Shown here: positions 11,530-21,686 of the stretch, in pieces
How the letters are laid out: the number at the start of each line of letters is the position of its first letter
Numbering within the stretch: the first letter of the stretch is position 1
NCBI GenBank assembly: GCA_015680905.1
Contig: CM027378.1
Location: forward strand, 80,009,501 to 80,073,500
DNA length: 64,000 nt
Source of the DNA: Coptis chinensis
Taxonomy: Eukaryota; Streptophyta; Magnoliopsida; Ranunculales; Ranunculaceae
Direction: 5' to 3'
The notes under the pieces: model-generated
Told to the model about the DNA's origin: nothing
Seen by the model: only the letters and a program-made list of their open reading frames with translations
Databases searched by the model: none
Made by a program: the position numbers and the translations under genes

Positions 11530-13035
11530 TGATAAAGATAAAATTGAATAGCTTACCTACGAAATGAACGATGAAACTCAAAACGTAAGTAAACTAAAAC
11601 TAGATTATGTGTCTATATTTATCAAAGTTTCTACTCTCAAATCTATCGAAATAGAGTGGAGTAACAAGTTTGCTCCACTCCTAGTTCTCTAGCATGTGAT
11701 GTTTTCTAGTCTAATTAGTCGGTATTAAGTCTAATGAGAGTTTTACGAGGGGGAATTATACTACGATGCAATATGAAATTGATTATTTGAATTTAAACTA
11801 CGAATGCTATGGAAATATGATTGTTTTTGAATCTAGATAAAGGATTAGAGGGGAATTGAATCCACCTCGAATCCAACTTGATAACCTAGCATAGGTTCTT
11901 GTATCTCGATTCTTACGTTCTTACGGCAAGAATTTTGAGTTCTAATCCCTAGTGTTCATGGCATTTCTACCAAATACTAACTAGCATGTGAGGTCGTCCA
12001 CCCATTCTCATGGCGAATCACGACCTTCTAGAGTGGAATAGATTCTACAATGCTTCTACACTATACCACTAAGTTTTCATCAAAGTTTCATCAACCCCTC
12101 TAATGGAGGTTTTAGCCTCGAATCATCAACCCATCATTTCCCATTGAATTATAACTACACTTCATATCAAAATTCTAACTTTACTAATCGAAATTAAACA
12201 ATAATTGAAATCTAATTAATTAACTAAGAATGAAATAAGAACAAGAATTTAAACTAGATCTATAAATGCAAATGACAAAAATCGAAATTGAATAATAATA
12301 ACTATTTTATTTATCTAATTAAATGACGAACAATCATTCAAGGAATTAAATAAAAACAAGATATGAAACTAATTGAATTAAACTAATTAAATCTAAGGAA
12401 AACTAGATCTAGAATTAATTAATGGAGGCTACTAATCTAATCTTTAATCTAGGTCTAACTATCTACCATTAACAAAGAGTGAAGCTTTGGTTTTTATACA
12501 TTCAGATCCAAAAATCGTGAATGGGCTTGGAGCCATGTTTAGGGCCAGAGAATCAGGCCCAAAACCCAATTCTTTCAGTCCAAAAAGGCCTCTCCAGCTG
12601 TAGTTGGCTTCAACAGACTTTTCGTCCACTTCTGCTCCTTTGATTGGGTCAAGACTTGGACCATTGGAAAGCTCTTTCCGAGTCGGTCGTTTTGACATAA
12701 GGTAGGCCCCATTCCGAGGTTTGAGTCCAAAGATACGGCCTTCGGAAGTTCTCACTTGTGTATCTTGTTTTACGCCCGCGTCGACTTTTCAGCTTTTGAC
12801 CGGGCTTTTGAAAGGTTTTATCTTCTTGAATCTTGGCCTTTAATCACGGAACTCCTTAGTAACCGACCTTTGCTCCTTTATCTCGCTAAAGTGGCACATT
12901 TCTGCACATAATGGACTTTGAAGCCTGAAATGCATAAAAACACGTAATCAGTGTTAACTCTTAATTATTACTCACATAATTGGTCTAAAAGTATGATTAT
13001 TAAGGGGTTAAAACTACAGTTTTGGGCTCTTATCA
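11530..13035 (-). repeat. A 5' LTR
   Basis: About 1.5 kb, plus-strand view TGATAAAGATAAAATTG to GGGCTCTTATCA. Partner of 4068-5574. Confidence 0.88.
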
Positions 13036-13040
13036 GCTAG
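13036..13040. repeat. A target-site duplication, right (GCTAG)
   Basis: Exact partner of 4063-4067. Confidence 0.9.
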
Positions 13041-13938
13041 TTAGACCTAAAACAATATAGATAATTCTAGATCTAGTTTTCTGTAGATTAATTAAGTTTT
13101 AGTTCCATTTTCAATTCTTGTTTTAGATTAAGTCTTTGAATCATTGTTCTGGATTGATTAGATAAATAAAATAGTTATTTTGTCAATTTCTATTCTTGTC
13201 ATTTACATTGTGTTAGATTTGATTTCATTTATTAATTGGTATTCAATTCTTAGTTATTAATTCGATTTTAATTATTGTTTAATTTAGATTAGTAAATATC
13301 ATGTTTAGTTTTAATTTAATCGAAAATGATTGCGTAATGATTCTCGGCTAACCCTCCATTAGAGGGGGTTGAGAAGCCTTGATGAAAGCTTGATTCCGAT
13401 TATCGTAGAGTCGTCGTAATTTCCCTTCCACTCTAGAAACGATTAGTTCACCATGAGAATGGGTTTGATCGTTCACATGCTAGTTATGAATTGGTAGGAA
13501 TGCCATGTGTAATTAGGGATTAGGAAGAACCAAATTGTTCTCATGGGCGATTCAATTCGGATTACGATTAAATTCGTTAATAGGATTAAGTCGAGTTACG
13601 GTGGAATCAATCCCCTTCTAACTCCTTATCATCGAATCAACGTAGCATTCCCATAGTTGTTATGATAATCGACTAGTTGCATCTTGTGGGTAGTTGCATC
13701 GTAGTCTAGTTGCCCTTTTCGTAAATCTCTCATTAGACTTAGAGTAAAGTAATTAGACTTGAAAACACAACATGCGGAAGGACTAGGAGTGGAACGGATC
13801 ACTCTACTCCACTATATCTCATTGGATTGAGAGTAGAATCTTTGATAAAAAATAGACTCATAAATAAGTTTTAGTTTACTTACGTTTTGAGTTCATCGTT
13901 CATTTCGTAGGTAGACTATTCAATTTTATCTTTTATCA
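13041..13938 (+). repeat. C 5' LTR, second part
   Basis: It continues the LTR after element A and matches about 24,085-25,006. It ends TTTTATCA directly before the primer-binding site. Confidence 0.9.
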
Positions 13939-13958
13939 AATGGCACCGCTGCCATCTT
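13939..13958 (+). other. C primer-binding site, tRNA-Asp-like
   Basis: AATGGCACCGCTGCCATCTT lies directly after the LTR end TTATCA. It matches the sites in A and J apart from one base. Confidence 0.7.
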
Positions 13959-14584
13959 AGTTTCACTTTTGCATTGTTTTCATAGTGTATGTACTTTTCT
14001 TTAAGTCCCATTTCACCCACCCACCCTTGTTTGATTCCTACTGTGGTTTTCCGATTCAGCGTTGAAAAGTTCCGGACAAAAATACACCGAAGGCGATCAC
14101 GCTTATAAGGAGCACTCTGCTACTATAGCTGGGAACACGAGCGACCGCCTAAAAAACACTGTAATTTGAAAATTACACCGGAGCCATGACGCCTCTATGA
14201 TAGCGCACCCGTGCCCTTTGCTAATTTTTCCGAAATTCAACAGTTTTGACTCGAACTTTGATTTTTCAAGTTTTTCAGTGTTCTAACTTGTTATATACAC
14301 TAAACACGCGTAAACAAGATGCTATTCATAAGCGAAGCAAGGACGCAATCAGGTATTCCTTTCTTCCACACCTCGCATCTCCTGTTAGAGGTTTATACTA
14401 GTATATCAGAATTGTTTGGAGTGTTGATGTGTTTAGCTAAGTTTGGTTTTAGCCTTGTATGAGATTAAGGTCTGGCCGAACAAAAACACCGAACGTAATT
14501 ACCTAACAATGTCAACAAACAAGTCTATCTAGTATACCACCCACTACACCTCTAGCTACTAATTCACACACATCACCTGACACA
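13959..14584 (+). other. C leader with CpG-rich repeat block
   Basis: A noncoding leader of about 630 bp. It shares a GC-rich repeat block near 14,080-14,230 with the leaders of A and J, and then the conserved stretch TTCAGTGTTCTAACTTG onward to the gag start region. A second block of the same kind stands before ORF B. Confidence 0.6.
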
Positions 14585-16063
14585 ATGCCCAACGAAGAAG
14601 AGACTCCTCTCTCTGACTTCTACAAAGCCTTTAGCGATAGCCCCAAATCTTGCATCGTTCTAGCGGACCGATTGGGGATTTCCGAATCCCCCCAAATATT
14701 TTAATTTGTTACCCGCTTTTCATGGATTAGACCATGAAAAACCTTATCGGCTACATCGTAGGATTGAACAAGTCCTAACAACATTCCACCATCCTACGGT
14801 AGGTGCGAACAAATTAAACTCGGGTATTCCCTTTCACCTTAGCCGATAAAGGCGTCTCGGTTAACTGCCCAAACGCCTAATTCTGTGGACTCGTGGGCCA
14901 AACTTGTTCAGCTGTTTATGGAACATTTTTACCCACCCCTAAAGACGGATGAGATGCTTTCCAAGATTCATTTCTTTTGACAAAATCCTCATGAAATATT
15001 TTCAGAGGCTTGGAATAGTTTCACCGATGTCCTTATAGAGTGTCCACATCATAACTTAGCGAAAGACACGTTAGTTCGTGCCTTTTTCAAAGGACTTCTA
15101 CAGCACCATAAAGAAGTCCTAGACATAATGAATGGGGGTAGTTTCTTAAGCAAAGGAGCCTCGGAGGCTTATAAATTTTTAGAGGATCAAACTAAGCGAA
15201 ATAACAACTGGGGGGGTAGTGATGATATCCACTGCTCCGCTAGTTCTTCTAATACAGTTAAGGCCGCCGGTATGTTTGAAATTAAACACGACCCCGAACT
15301 TAAAACTCTAATCGAATCACTCACTAAAAAGGTAGAGGCCATTTCTATTCAACAAAAGCCTATCCCCGTCATGAACGTAAATTCAAATCCACGTAGTTTC
15401 TGTTGGAGCCCTGAGCATCCCGACTCCCACTGTCCTATTACCTATGAACAGGCTTGTTCCATTAATAGTGAACCTAACGCCCCTTGGAGACAAAATCCCA
15501 ACTTCGGTTGGAGAAATAACCAACACGTCACACCTCCAGGGTACAATAATCAATATGTTAGGCCAACACAAAGTTTTAACCAAGCTCCACCACGACAAGG
15601 ACAGGGTCAGGGTAATTTTAATAATTATAACAACCAAATGCAACCTCGACAAGGTCAAGCACAAAGTCAAGGTATTTATAATAATTATAATGCTAATAGA
15701 GGTATCGTTCCGATAAATAATAACTATCAAAATCCACCCATAAATAATTCACGCGAAATAGTTTCAGTTGCACAACCCGTGACTATTACACCCACACAAC
15801 CGGATCGTCTTGACACCTTCATACAAGTGAGCCAAAAACTTTTCCAAACCATGGCTCAATCTAACCAACAGCTTCTACAATCCGTTAATAATTTAACCCA
15901 ACTGTTGGCTCAAGATAAAGCCCAACCCAAAGGTGTGTTTCCAAGTCACGAAATACCTAATCCTAAAACAACAAATACCGCCTTTGAGATAACCGATAAT
16001 ACTAGTAATGAATATGAAAATGTAGGTGAGCTAAAGGCCATCACCGATCTCGCTAAAGCATAG
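14585..16063 (+). pseudogene. gag: C gag
   Basis: The ATG at 14585 (ATGCCCAACGAAGAAGAG) is conserved in J. The segment 15128-16063 is one open stretch of 311 residues: LDIMNGGSFLSKGASEAYKF-type helix, SFCWSPEHPDSHCP zinc-knuckle-like motif near 15,395-15,440, a long Gln/Asn/Tyr-rich low-complexity tract, and a coiled-coil-like SNQQLLQSVNNLTQLLAQ near 15,860. Upstream, Athila Gag motifs such as MEHFYPPLKTDEM are present around 14,920. Role: particle formation and RNA binding. The reading frame as a whole is interrupted a few times. Confidence 0.78.
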
Positions 16064-16274
16064 TGGTTGATAACAAAGTAACTATGCCTATAGTTACCCC
16101 CACCAAGAGCCCTACACCTTATTTTTTACTAGATAATGAAATAGAAACTTAAGAGCCTACCACTATAGAGGTACCAGTTACAACACAACCTAAGAAACAG
16201 AAAGCCACGGTTAAACATCCAGGTGATACCATTGCTAAATATAGACAAAAACCACCGTTTCCACAAAATTAGCC

Positions 16275-17640
16275 ATGTTAACTAGGGATACAAATTATGA
16301 GGAGATTAGGGATGTTTTCAAGAATCTAACTATAAACCTTCCCTTCCTCGAAGCTATTAAAAAGCTACCACACCATGCCAAGTTTCTTAAGGAATTGTGT
16401 ACTACTAGGCGTAAGACCAATATACCAAAAGACGCTTTTTATGCGAACAATTCCCAACTCTATCCGAACATAATGGAATTGTTAAGTACAAGGACCCCCG
16501 GTCGCCCCCTCTCAGATAATGCACCTTAGGAGATTCTTATACGACGACCGCGTTATTAGACTTGGGGGCTAGTGTTAACTTACTCCCATTTTATTTGTAT
16601 AGACAAATAGGTCTAGACGAGATGCAACCCACTAAAATGACGTTGCAATTAGCTGATCGGTCTATTAAGTATCCTAAGAGTGTGGTCGAAAATGTTCTGG
16701 TAAAAGTTCAGGATTTTTACTATCCGGCTGATTTTGTCATCCTCGATACAGAAGTCGTTAACGACTCTGCCCGAATCATCTTAGGGCATCCTTTCCTGGC
16801 AACTGCCAATGCGCTCATTAATTGCCGCGATGGTTCAATGTCCATGTCTTTTGGCCATCTTGCTGTTGAAGTCAATGTTTTTAAAACAAAGACACAGTTA
16901 CCCAATTGCCTATGGATGGAGAGGTTAGCATGATCGAAAAGCTTGCTCGAGATTATTTCAACAACACGTTCCCTGATAATCATATGCCCAAATTTCTTTT
17001 CTTTGGAAGTTCAGACTCCAACATTTCCATCCCTACTCTAGTCGATACACATATTACGGATGAGGATGAGATAGATGACTTTCTCAAAGATGTAGAGGAC
17101 TATCATAGTAACGAGGATATGACCAATCTAGATGAGCAATTCGATGAGTTTCTTAGAGCAGGTGATGATTCACCCTATCAAGAACTACTTTGCACAACAT
17201 CCACCTCGACTTCCCTCCTTCCACCCTTTCAAAGGAATCTCGAGTTTGCACTCGATCCTTTTGTTTCTTCTGTGCTTCATAAGTTTTTAAATCCACCTAG
17301 TAAACAAATACTTCAGAAGACAAAAGCGTTTGACACCTTGATTTTCAGACTTGAGACAGTCCCTACACACACCATGAATGAGTTTTGTGCTAAACCCACA
17401 TCCTCATTTTTTACATGCTATCCTTCTACAACTTATCCATATCCACCATATTCTCCACAACCATTCACTTTTCCACACTTATTTACTAGAACACCCACTC
17501 GTTCAAAAATGAAAAAGAATGTGCATGCTAGGTTACGTAATAGGGTGATCCGACTTCGCTTTCATTTCACTAGGTTGCGTCATAGGAAATCTTGGTGCTT
17601 GATTGTGTTTGGATATGTTTTCTGTGATATTTATTTATAG
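16275..17640 (+). pseudogene. C aspartic protease plus extension
   Basis: Three adjoining open stretches cover the Athila protease. The first has NLPFLEAIKKLPHHAKFLKE near 16,335-16,395. The second has the active-site motif LGASVNLLPFYLYRQIGL near 16,560-16,610 and the ILGHPFLATANALI segment near 16,790. The third, 16906-17640, holds the extension: an acidic block rich in Asp/Glu, a Pro/Tyr block and the basic tail ending SWCLIVFGYVFCDIYL. The extension stands where RT starts in autonomous Athila. The copy is broken in a few places. Confidence 0.78.
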
Positions 17641-17963
17641 AATGATCCACAACTATTTCGGTTGTTGATATATGATAAACTGCATGTTCATACATATGTT
17701 TAGATAAAGTCTCGAATATCTGACTATAAACGACTCAACTTTTGTGTTTGGTGCATTTTATTTCATTTCCATATATTGGTGAGTGCACCATTAAGGTAAC
17801 CGGGCCCTCTCTATAGAGTGTGTGGCTGTAAGTACCAGATCCTAAGTCCACGTTTAACATAATTCACGTTTTCCACTCTTGCATGTTTTTCTCGGATTTT
17901 TGAGTCATGTTTCTCTATGGGGTGAATTATGTCTTTCTTGTTTATTGTTTTTCTTTTTTAAAA

Positions 17964-17999
<36 letters not shown>

Positions 18000-18796
18000 G
18001 AATAAACATAGTAATCTAGGAAGTCTTGGGAATCTGACTTTAAAAGACCCACTGTTAAAAAACAAATTTTCGAAACTTTGTTGTAAAAAATTTGTTTGGG
18101 GATGGGGTGTTCGTGTTTCCGTCCTAAAATGTTTTATGTCCCATTAGAATTGCTTAGGCCGTTTAATTGTAGTCCGATTCGGGTTGACATAATCTATGAA
18201 TTTAGAGTTCAGTCGTTCGCATAACGTACATCATGCACGCACTTCGAGGCATTTTCCACTATCTTATATGTCATCCATGGTCGGAATAGAGTGTTTTATG
18301 GATCATTGGATTGGAAATTCTCTCCTGATCATTTCCATATCTCATTCGCAAAAATTGGACCGGTAACGAAGCGGCAATTTTGATTTGAAGTTTCGCGAAA
18401 AAAACGAAAAATTCACAAATTTCGATTTGGGCTTGGGCCCAACCCACCCCATCGGCACAAGCACCACCGCCTTACCTTCACCATCAGTTCATCATCTTTT
18501 TTTTTACAAACCGCCATTAACAAAGCTTCAAACAAAACCTAAAAAAAAAAATAAATAAAAAAAAACCTAATTAACCCACGCAATCAAGACCCAACCCAAA
18601 TCGACTCCAACCGCAGACCGCCCCCACAACCTCCACCAATTTACATCAACAAAACCACCGGAAATCAAAATAAAATAAAAATTTTGGTGCTGCCGCCACC
18701 ACCACACCACCACCACCACCATCGTTCCTTTTAGTGAGGTGTCCCTCATTGCCTCCCCTTACCTTCTACAAACCTCAAACCGTATTCAAACTTCCA
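17641..18796 (+). other. C inter-ORF region 1: paired motif, TA microsatellite, polypurine motif
   Basis: Noncoding. It contains two copies of a conserved motif (TATCTGACTATAAACGACTC near 17,717 and ATCTGACTTTAAAAGACCC near 18,032). It also has a TA microsatellite at about 17,965-17,994 and a polypurine-like TTTGGGGATGGGG at 18095-18107. The part before ORF A is GC-richer, with CCACCACCAC runs near 18,690-18,720. The same order is seen in J. Confidence 0.7.
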
Positions 18797-19975
18797 ATGG
18801 CTCAACAACGCCGAATTTTACTAGAGCAAGATTTTACTGGCGACCACTTCGCGCTGTTTTACGGTGACAAAATGATCAGTAGAGACTGGAATAGCTTGTG
18901 GTACTTGACTGAAGCATATTACCACGAAGACTTAGTCAGACGGTTCTACAATACGAGGGAGTTGAAAGGGACTAGGATTTTTGTTGTGGTGGCAAAGAGG
19001 AGGAAGGAAGTGACTACTGGGTTGTTGGCTGAGATTCTAGGCATTCCGCCTAGAATCCATCTGGATGTCACATTGCAGGAGTCCAAATATAATGGGGTAG
19101 AGCCATTGATGAACGTGACAGTTACAGAAAGGAACTACAATGCGAGAGCGCATTGTGTTCGCCAGGTTTCCCTAAGGACCAACCAGGTGGCTGCAGCTTC
19201 GATGGATTGGTCGGAACGCCCCGGGAAGGAGAAGGTCACGACATCGGCCTGAATCAGCCTCCACATCTTATGGATACTCTAGGAGCGTAAGTACCGGTTA
19301 GTATCTTGGAGTTTTTACTTAGCATGATTAGGGGGGAGTAGGGAAGTCCCGTTGCACCTCTCCCGTGTTAATAACTAAGATCATCTTTGAAGTTGAGAGC
19401 AGCTTCGGCGCCGATAGGTCTTACATCACCCTACACGAAACCCTCGCATCTATAAGGAGTGTGTCCAACGGGTTTAGAGGCTGCCCGGGATAGAGAAGAA
19501 GATGAGGAGGATGGTGGAGATGAGAATGCCGAGGAGGATGGGGAAACGAGAATGCCTCGGAGGATGAGGAGGATTTGACTTGTTTTGATCGCGGATGCCT
19601 TGGAGAGGTGTTGGTCGACGCGCTTGAAACGCATGGCTGTGATTCATCGTGGCATGTGTTAAGCTCAACACTATCTGCGAAGACCTCCGGACTCGACAGG
19701 CAATTATCCATCATAACCTCGAGATCCGTACCCAGAGAGAGGATGAGAGGTGGGAACAGATGAGGGCCGAGCTAGAAGCTCAGCGCCAGTTCCGAACCGA
19801 CATGCTTGCACGATTCCCACCTCACGGGGATTCTCCTTTTGAGGACACACCATTGAGGCTCGAGCGTCGTCGCCGAAGGACGGATGGTGCTGGCCCATCG
19901 GGAGCTCAGGAGCCATCTCCGGACCGTGTGCCCTCCGCTACCAGTACAAGAGTGGTTAGGGATAGTATCGTTTGA
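18797..19975 (+). pseudogene. C ORF A, unknown protein
   Basis: The start at 18797 (MAQQRRILLEQDF) is chosen because the same start is conserved in J (53852) and H (62195). A 63-nt upstream extension in C is not conserved. The N-terminal open segment to 19252 shows WNSLWYLTEAYYHEDLVRRFY and LLAEILGIPPRIHLDVTLQE. After an acidic middle region, a charged coiled-coil-like C-terminus (RTQREDERWEQMRAELEAQR) lies at 19649-19975. There is no signal peptide or clear membrane segment. The pattern W-x-LVR-FY followed by LGIP recalls the plant transposon domain usually placed after integrase in Athila (Pfam putative plant transposon protein); that link is inference. The copy is broken. Confidence 0.65.
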
Positions 19976-20762
19976 TGTTCTATTTTTATTTGTAGTTTCA
20001 TTATTGTCATTTATTTTCATGTAAGTTTTATTTCCGTAATTTGAATTTTGTAGTGAAATGTACTTTAGAATGAAAATTTTAATATAATGTGGTTATTTTC
20101 ATTATGCGTGGTTGTTTAATATTGATCCCACCTTCCCAAATTGTTTGGGGGTGGTTTTATCTATTCCAGCATTATTTTTATATGACCCTCGTCTTAGAAT
20201 TTATTGCGGAGTCAAGGTGAAAATATGGCTGTTTAGGCATATCTATGAATAAGTATCATGGTAGGATGAAATATCGATTAAATAGGTAGATTCTATCATA
20301 AATTCAACCTAAAAGATACTAGGTTTGTTTTAGAATCAAGAAAATGAGTTGTTTCCGTTTTCGGGTTTGGAAATTTTGGTATTTCCGGAAACTTCCGTAA
20401 AAACCTTTTGGCAACTTCCCGATCCGTTTTAGCAACTTAAAACCTATATAAACTTTATACATTCTACACTCACAACTCACAATACACCTAACCTCCATCA
20501 CTCATCGTTCACTCCCACGAATCCCACGTTTCCTCTCATTTTCTGAGTTTCAGCAACTCCGAGCGCACTCGCGCTCTGCAATTTTTTTCAGCTTTTTTGT
20601 CAGAGCGCACTCGCGCCCAAGGTGAGTGCGACCCGCACTCAAACCCTGGATTTCCAATTCTGCAGAGCGCACTCGCGCCCTGACTTCCGTGGACCTGAAA
20701 AATTCTAGTTTTCTGCGGGTAGTTTCCGGATCATTAGCACCTATTCCAGGCGTAATTTTGAG
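19976..20762 (+). other. C inter-ORF region 2: polypurine motif and CpG-rich leader of ORF B
   Basis: Noncoding. It has AATTGTTTGGGGGTGG at about 20,140-20,155, then an AT-rich stretch, and then three to four GC-rich repeats of the type GAGCGCACTCGCGC between 20,560 and 20,690. ORF B begins about 75 bp later. The counterpart in J is 51,874-52,679. Confidence 0.7.
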
Positions 20763-21686
20763 ATGACATCTCCAACATTGATACCGAACAGTCTTTCGAA
20801 GATTTGTTCCAAAGCACTACTTATGGTGCTTGGTTTTGTGTTTATCACATACGTTGGTTGGGAGCCGCTTATGGTAAGACTGATGCACTTTATTCTCCAA
20901 CACTAGCATCTTATTTTTACGATAACTGCATTTTCTTTGAAAGACCCGGATGGAGAACAAGTGTTCTACATCAACATTGATAATGAACCAATGGAAATTA
21001 CCAGGTTCTTGCTAGCATTTATTCTTGGACTTGCTATGCCCGCTGAAATACAAGACCCATGGTGTTATTGGGTAGATAATATGTATGTCTACACTTATGA
21101 GTTTTTGCATGAGTCGTATGGGGCGGGCATTTTCCGTATCGAGGACCAAGGGGACTATAACGTCGCTTTTGGTAGCCTATCCATGAACATAGGAACTGTT
21201 ATGTTTTGGATCATGCTAAACATTTTAGGGGAATGGCGTTTTTCTTCTGTGAATGATGCCACTTGCAGCGTTTTCCTTGCTTTAGCCACGGGACGTATGT
21301 GTCATGACCTTCCCCGAACCTTGATGTCTAGTTTAGCTCGATCCCATAGCATGAGGCATAAGTTCCTTCTTATGCCTGTTCTTGTTTCCCATATTATGCT
21401 ATGTTTCTTTCCTATTTTTTGTACACGTTTCACGGATTGGATTACGGTCAACACTGTACGACCCACCAATAGTATTATTCGATCCTTCCGTGCAATGACT
21501 TGGCAAGGGTGGAGGATACAACCTCATCAGGTTGCACCCTACACCTCGTCAGACCAAGTGGCTCTTAATAGGTTAGCAATAATAGATGATAAATGGTGGG
21601 AAGCCTGGAAAATTATCATGGCATGGCAGGACGCAAAGGAACCTCACTTCTTTTTGGAAGAAGAGGATGAGGAAGATGATGAGTAA
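20763..21686 (+). pseudogene. C ORF B, unknown conserved protein
   Basis: About 308 codons from the ATG at 20763, conserved in J (51873) and H (47379). The segment 20937-21686 is one open stretch: PDGEQVFYINIDNEPMEI, then LLAFILGLAMPAEIQDPW, then GIFRIEDQGDYNVAFGSLSM, RCTW-poor middle, TWQGWRIQPHQVAPYT, ending in an acidic tail of Glu/Asp. Near 21,360-21,420 there is a hydrophobic run of about 20 residues (LLMPVLVSHIMLCFFPIFC) that could be a buried helix or a membrane segment. I recognise no catalytic motif. The three copies stay closely alignable over the whole length. Function unknown; an RNA-binding, capsid-associated or envelope-position protein are all possible. This copy is broken once or twice. 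Confidence 0.7.

Larger units (their letters stand above)
4068..13035 (-). mobile_element. A: Athila-like Gag-PR element nested in the C 5' LTR
   Basis: A minus-strand element of about 9.0 kb with two LTRs of about 1.5 kb and perfect 5-bp flanks GCTAG (4063-4067 and 13036-13040). On the minus strand the order is LTR, primer site, leader, gag, protease with extension, noncoding region, polypurine tract, LTR. It lacks RT, integrase, ORF A and ORF B. Protease is still one long open frame, whereas gag shows a few breaks. Because it lies inside the C LTR it must be younger than C, yet its own LTRs look unevenly diverged. Confidence 0.88.

Noticed and set aside
18660-18725. CCACCACCAC run as a regulatory or telomere-like repeat
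   Set aside because: Short simple repeat before ORF A; no match to plant telomere repeats, and only partly kept in J.
20763-21686. ORF B as a true retroviral envelope protein
   Set aside because: No signal peptide, glycosylation pattern or fusion peptide that I can see; one hydrophobic run is not enough.
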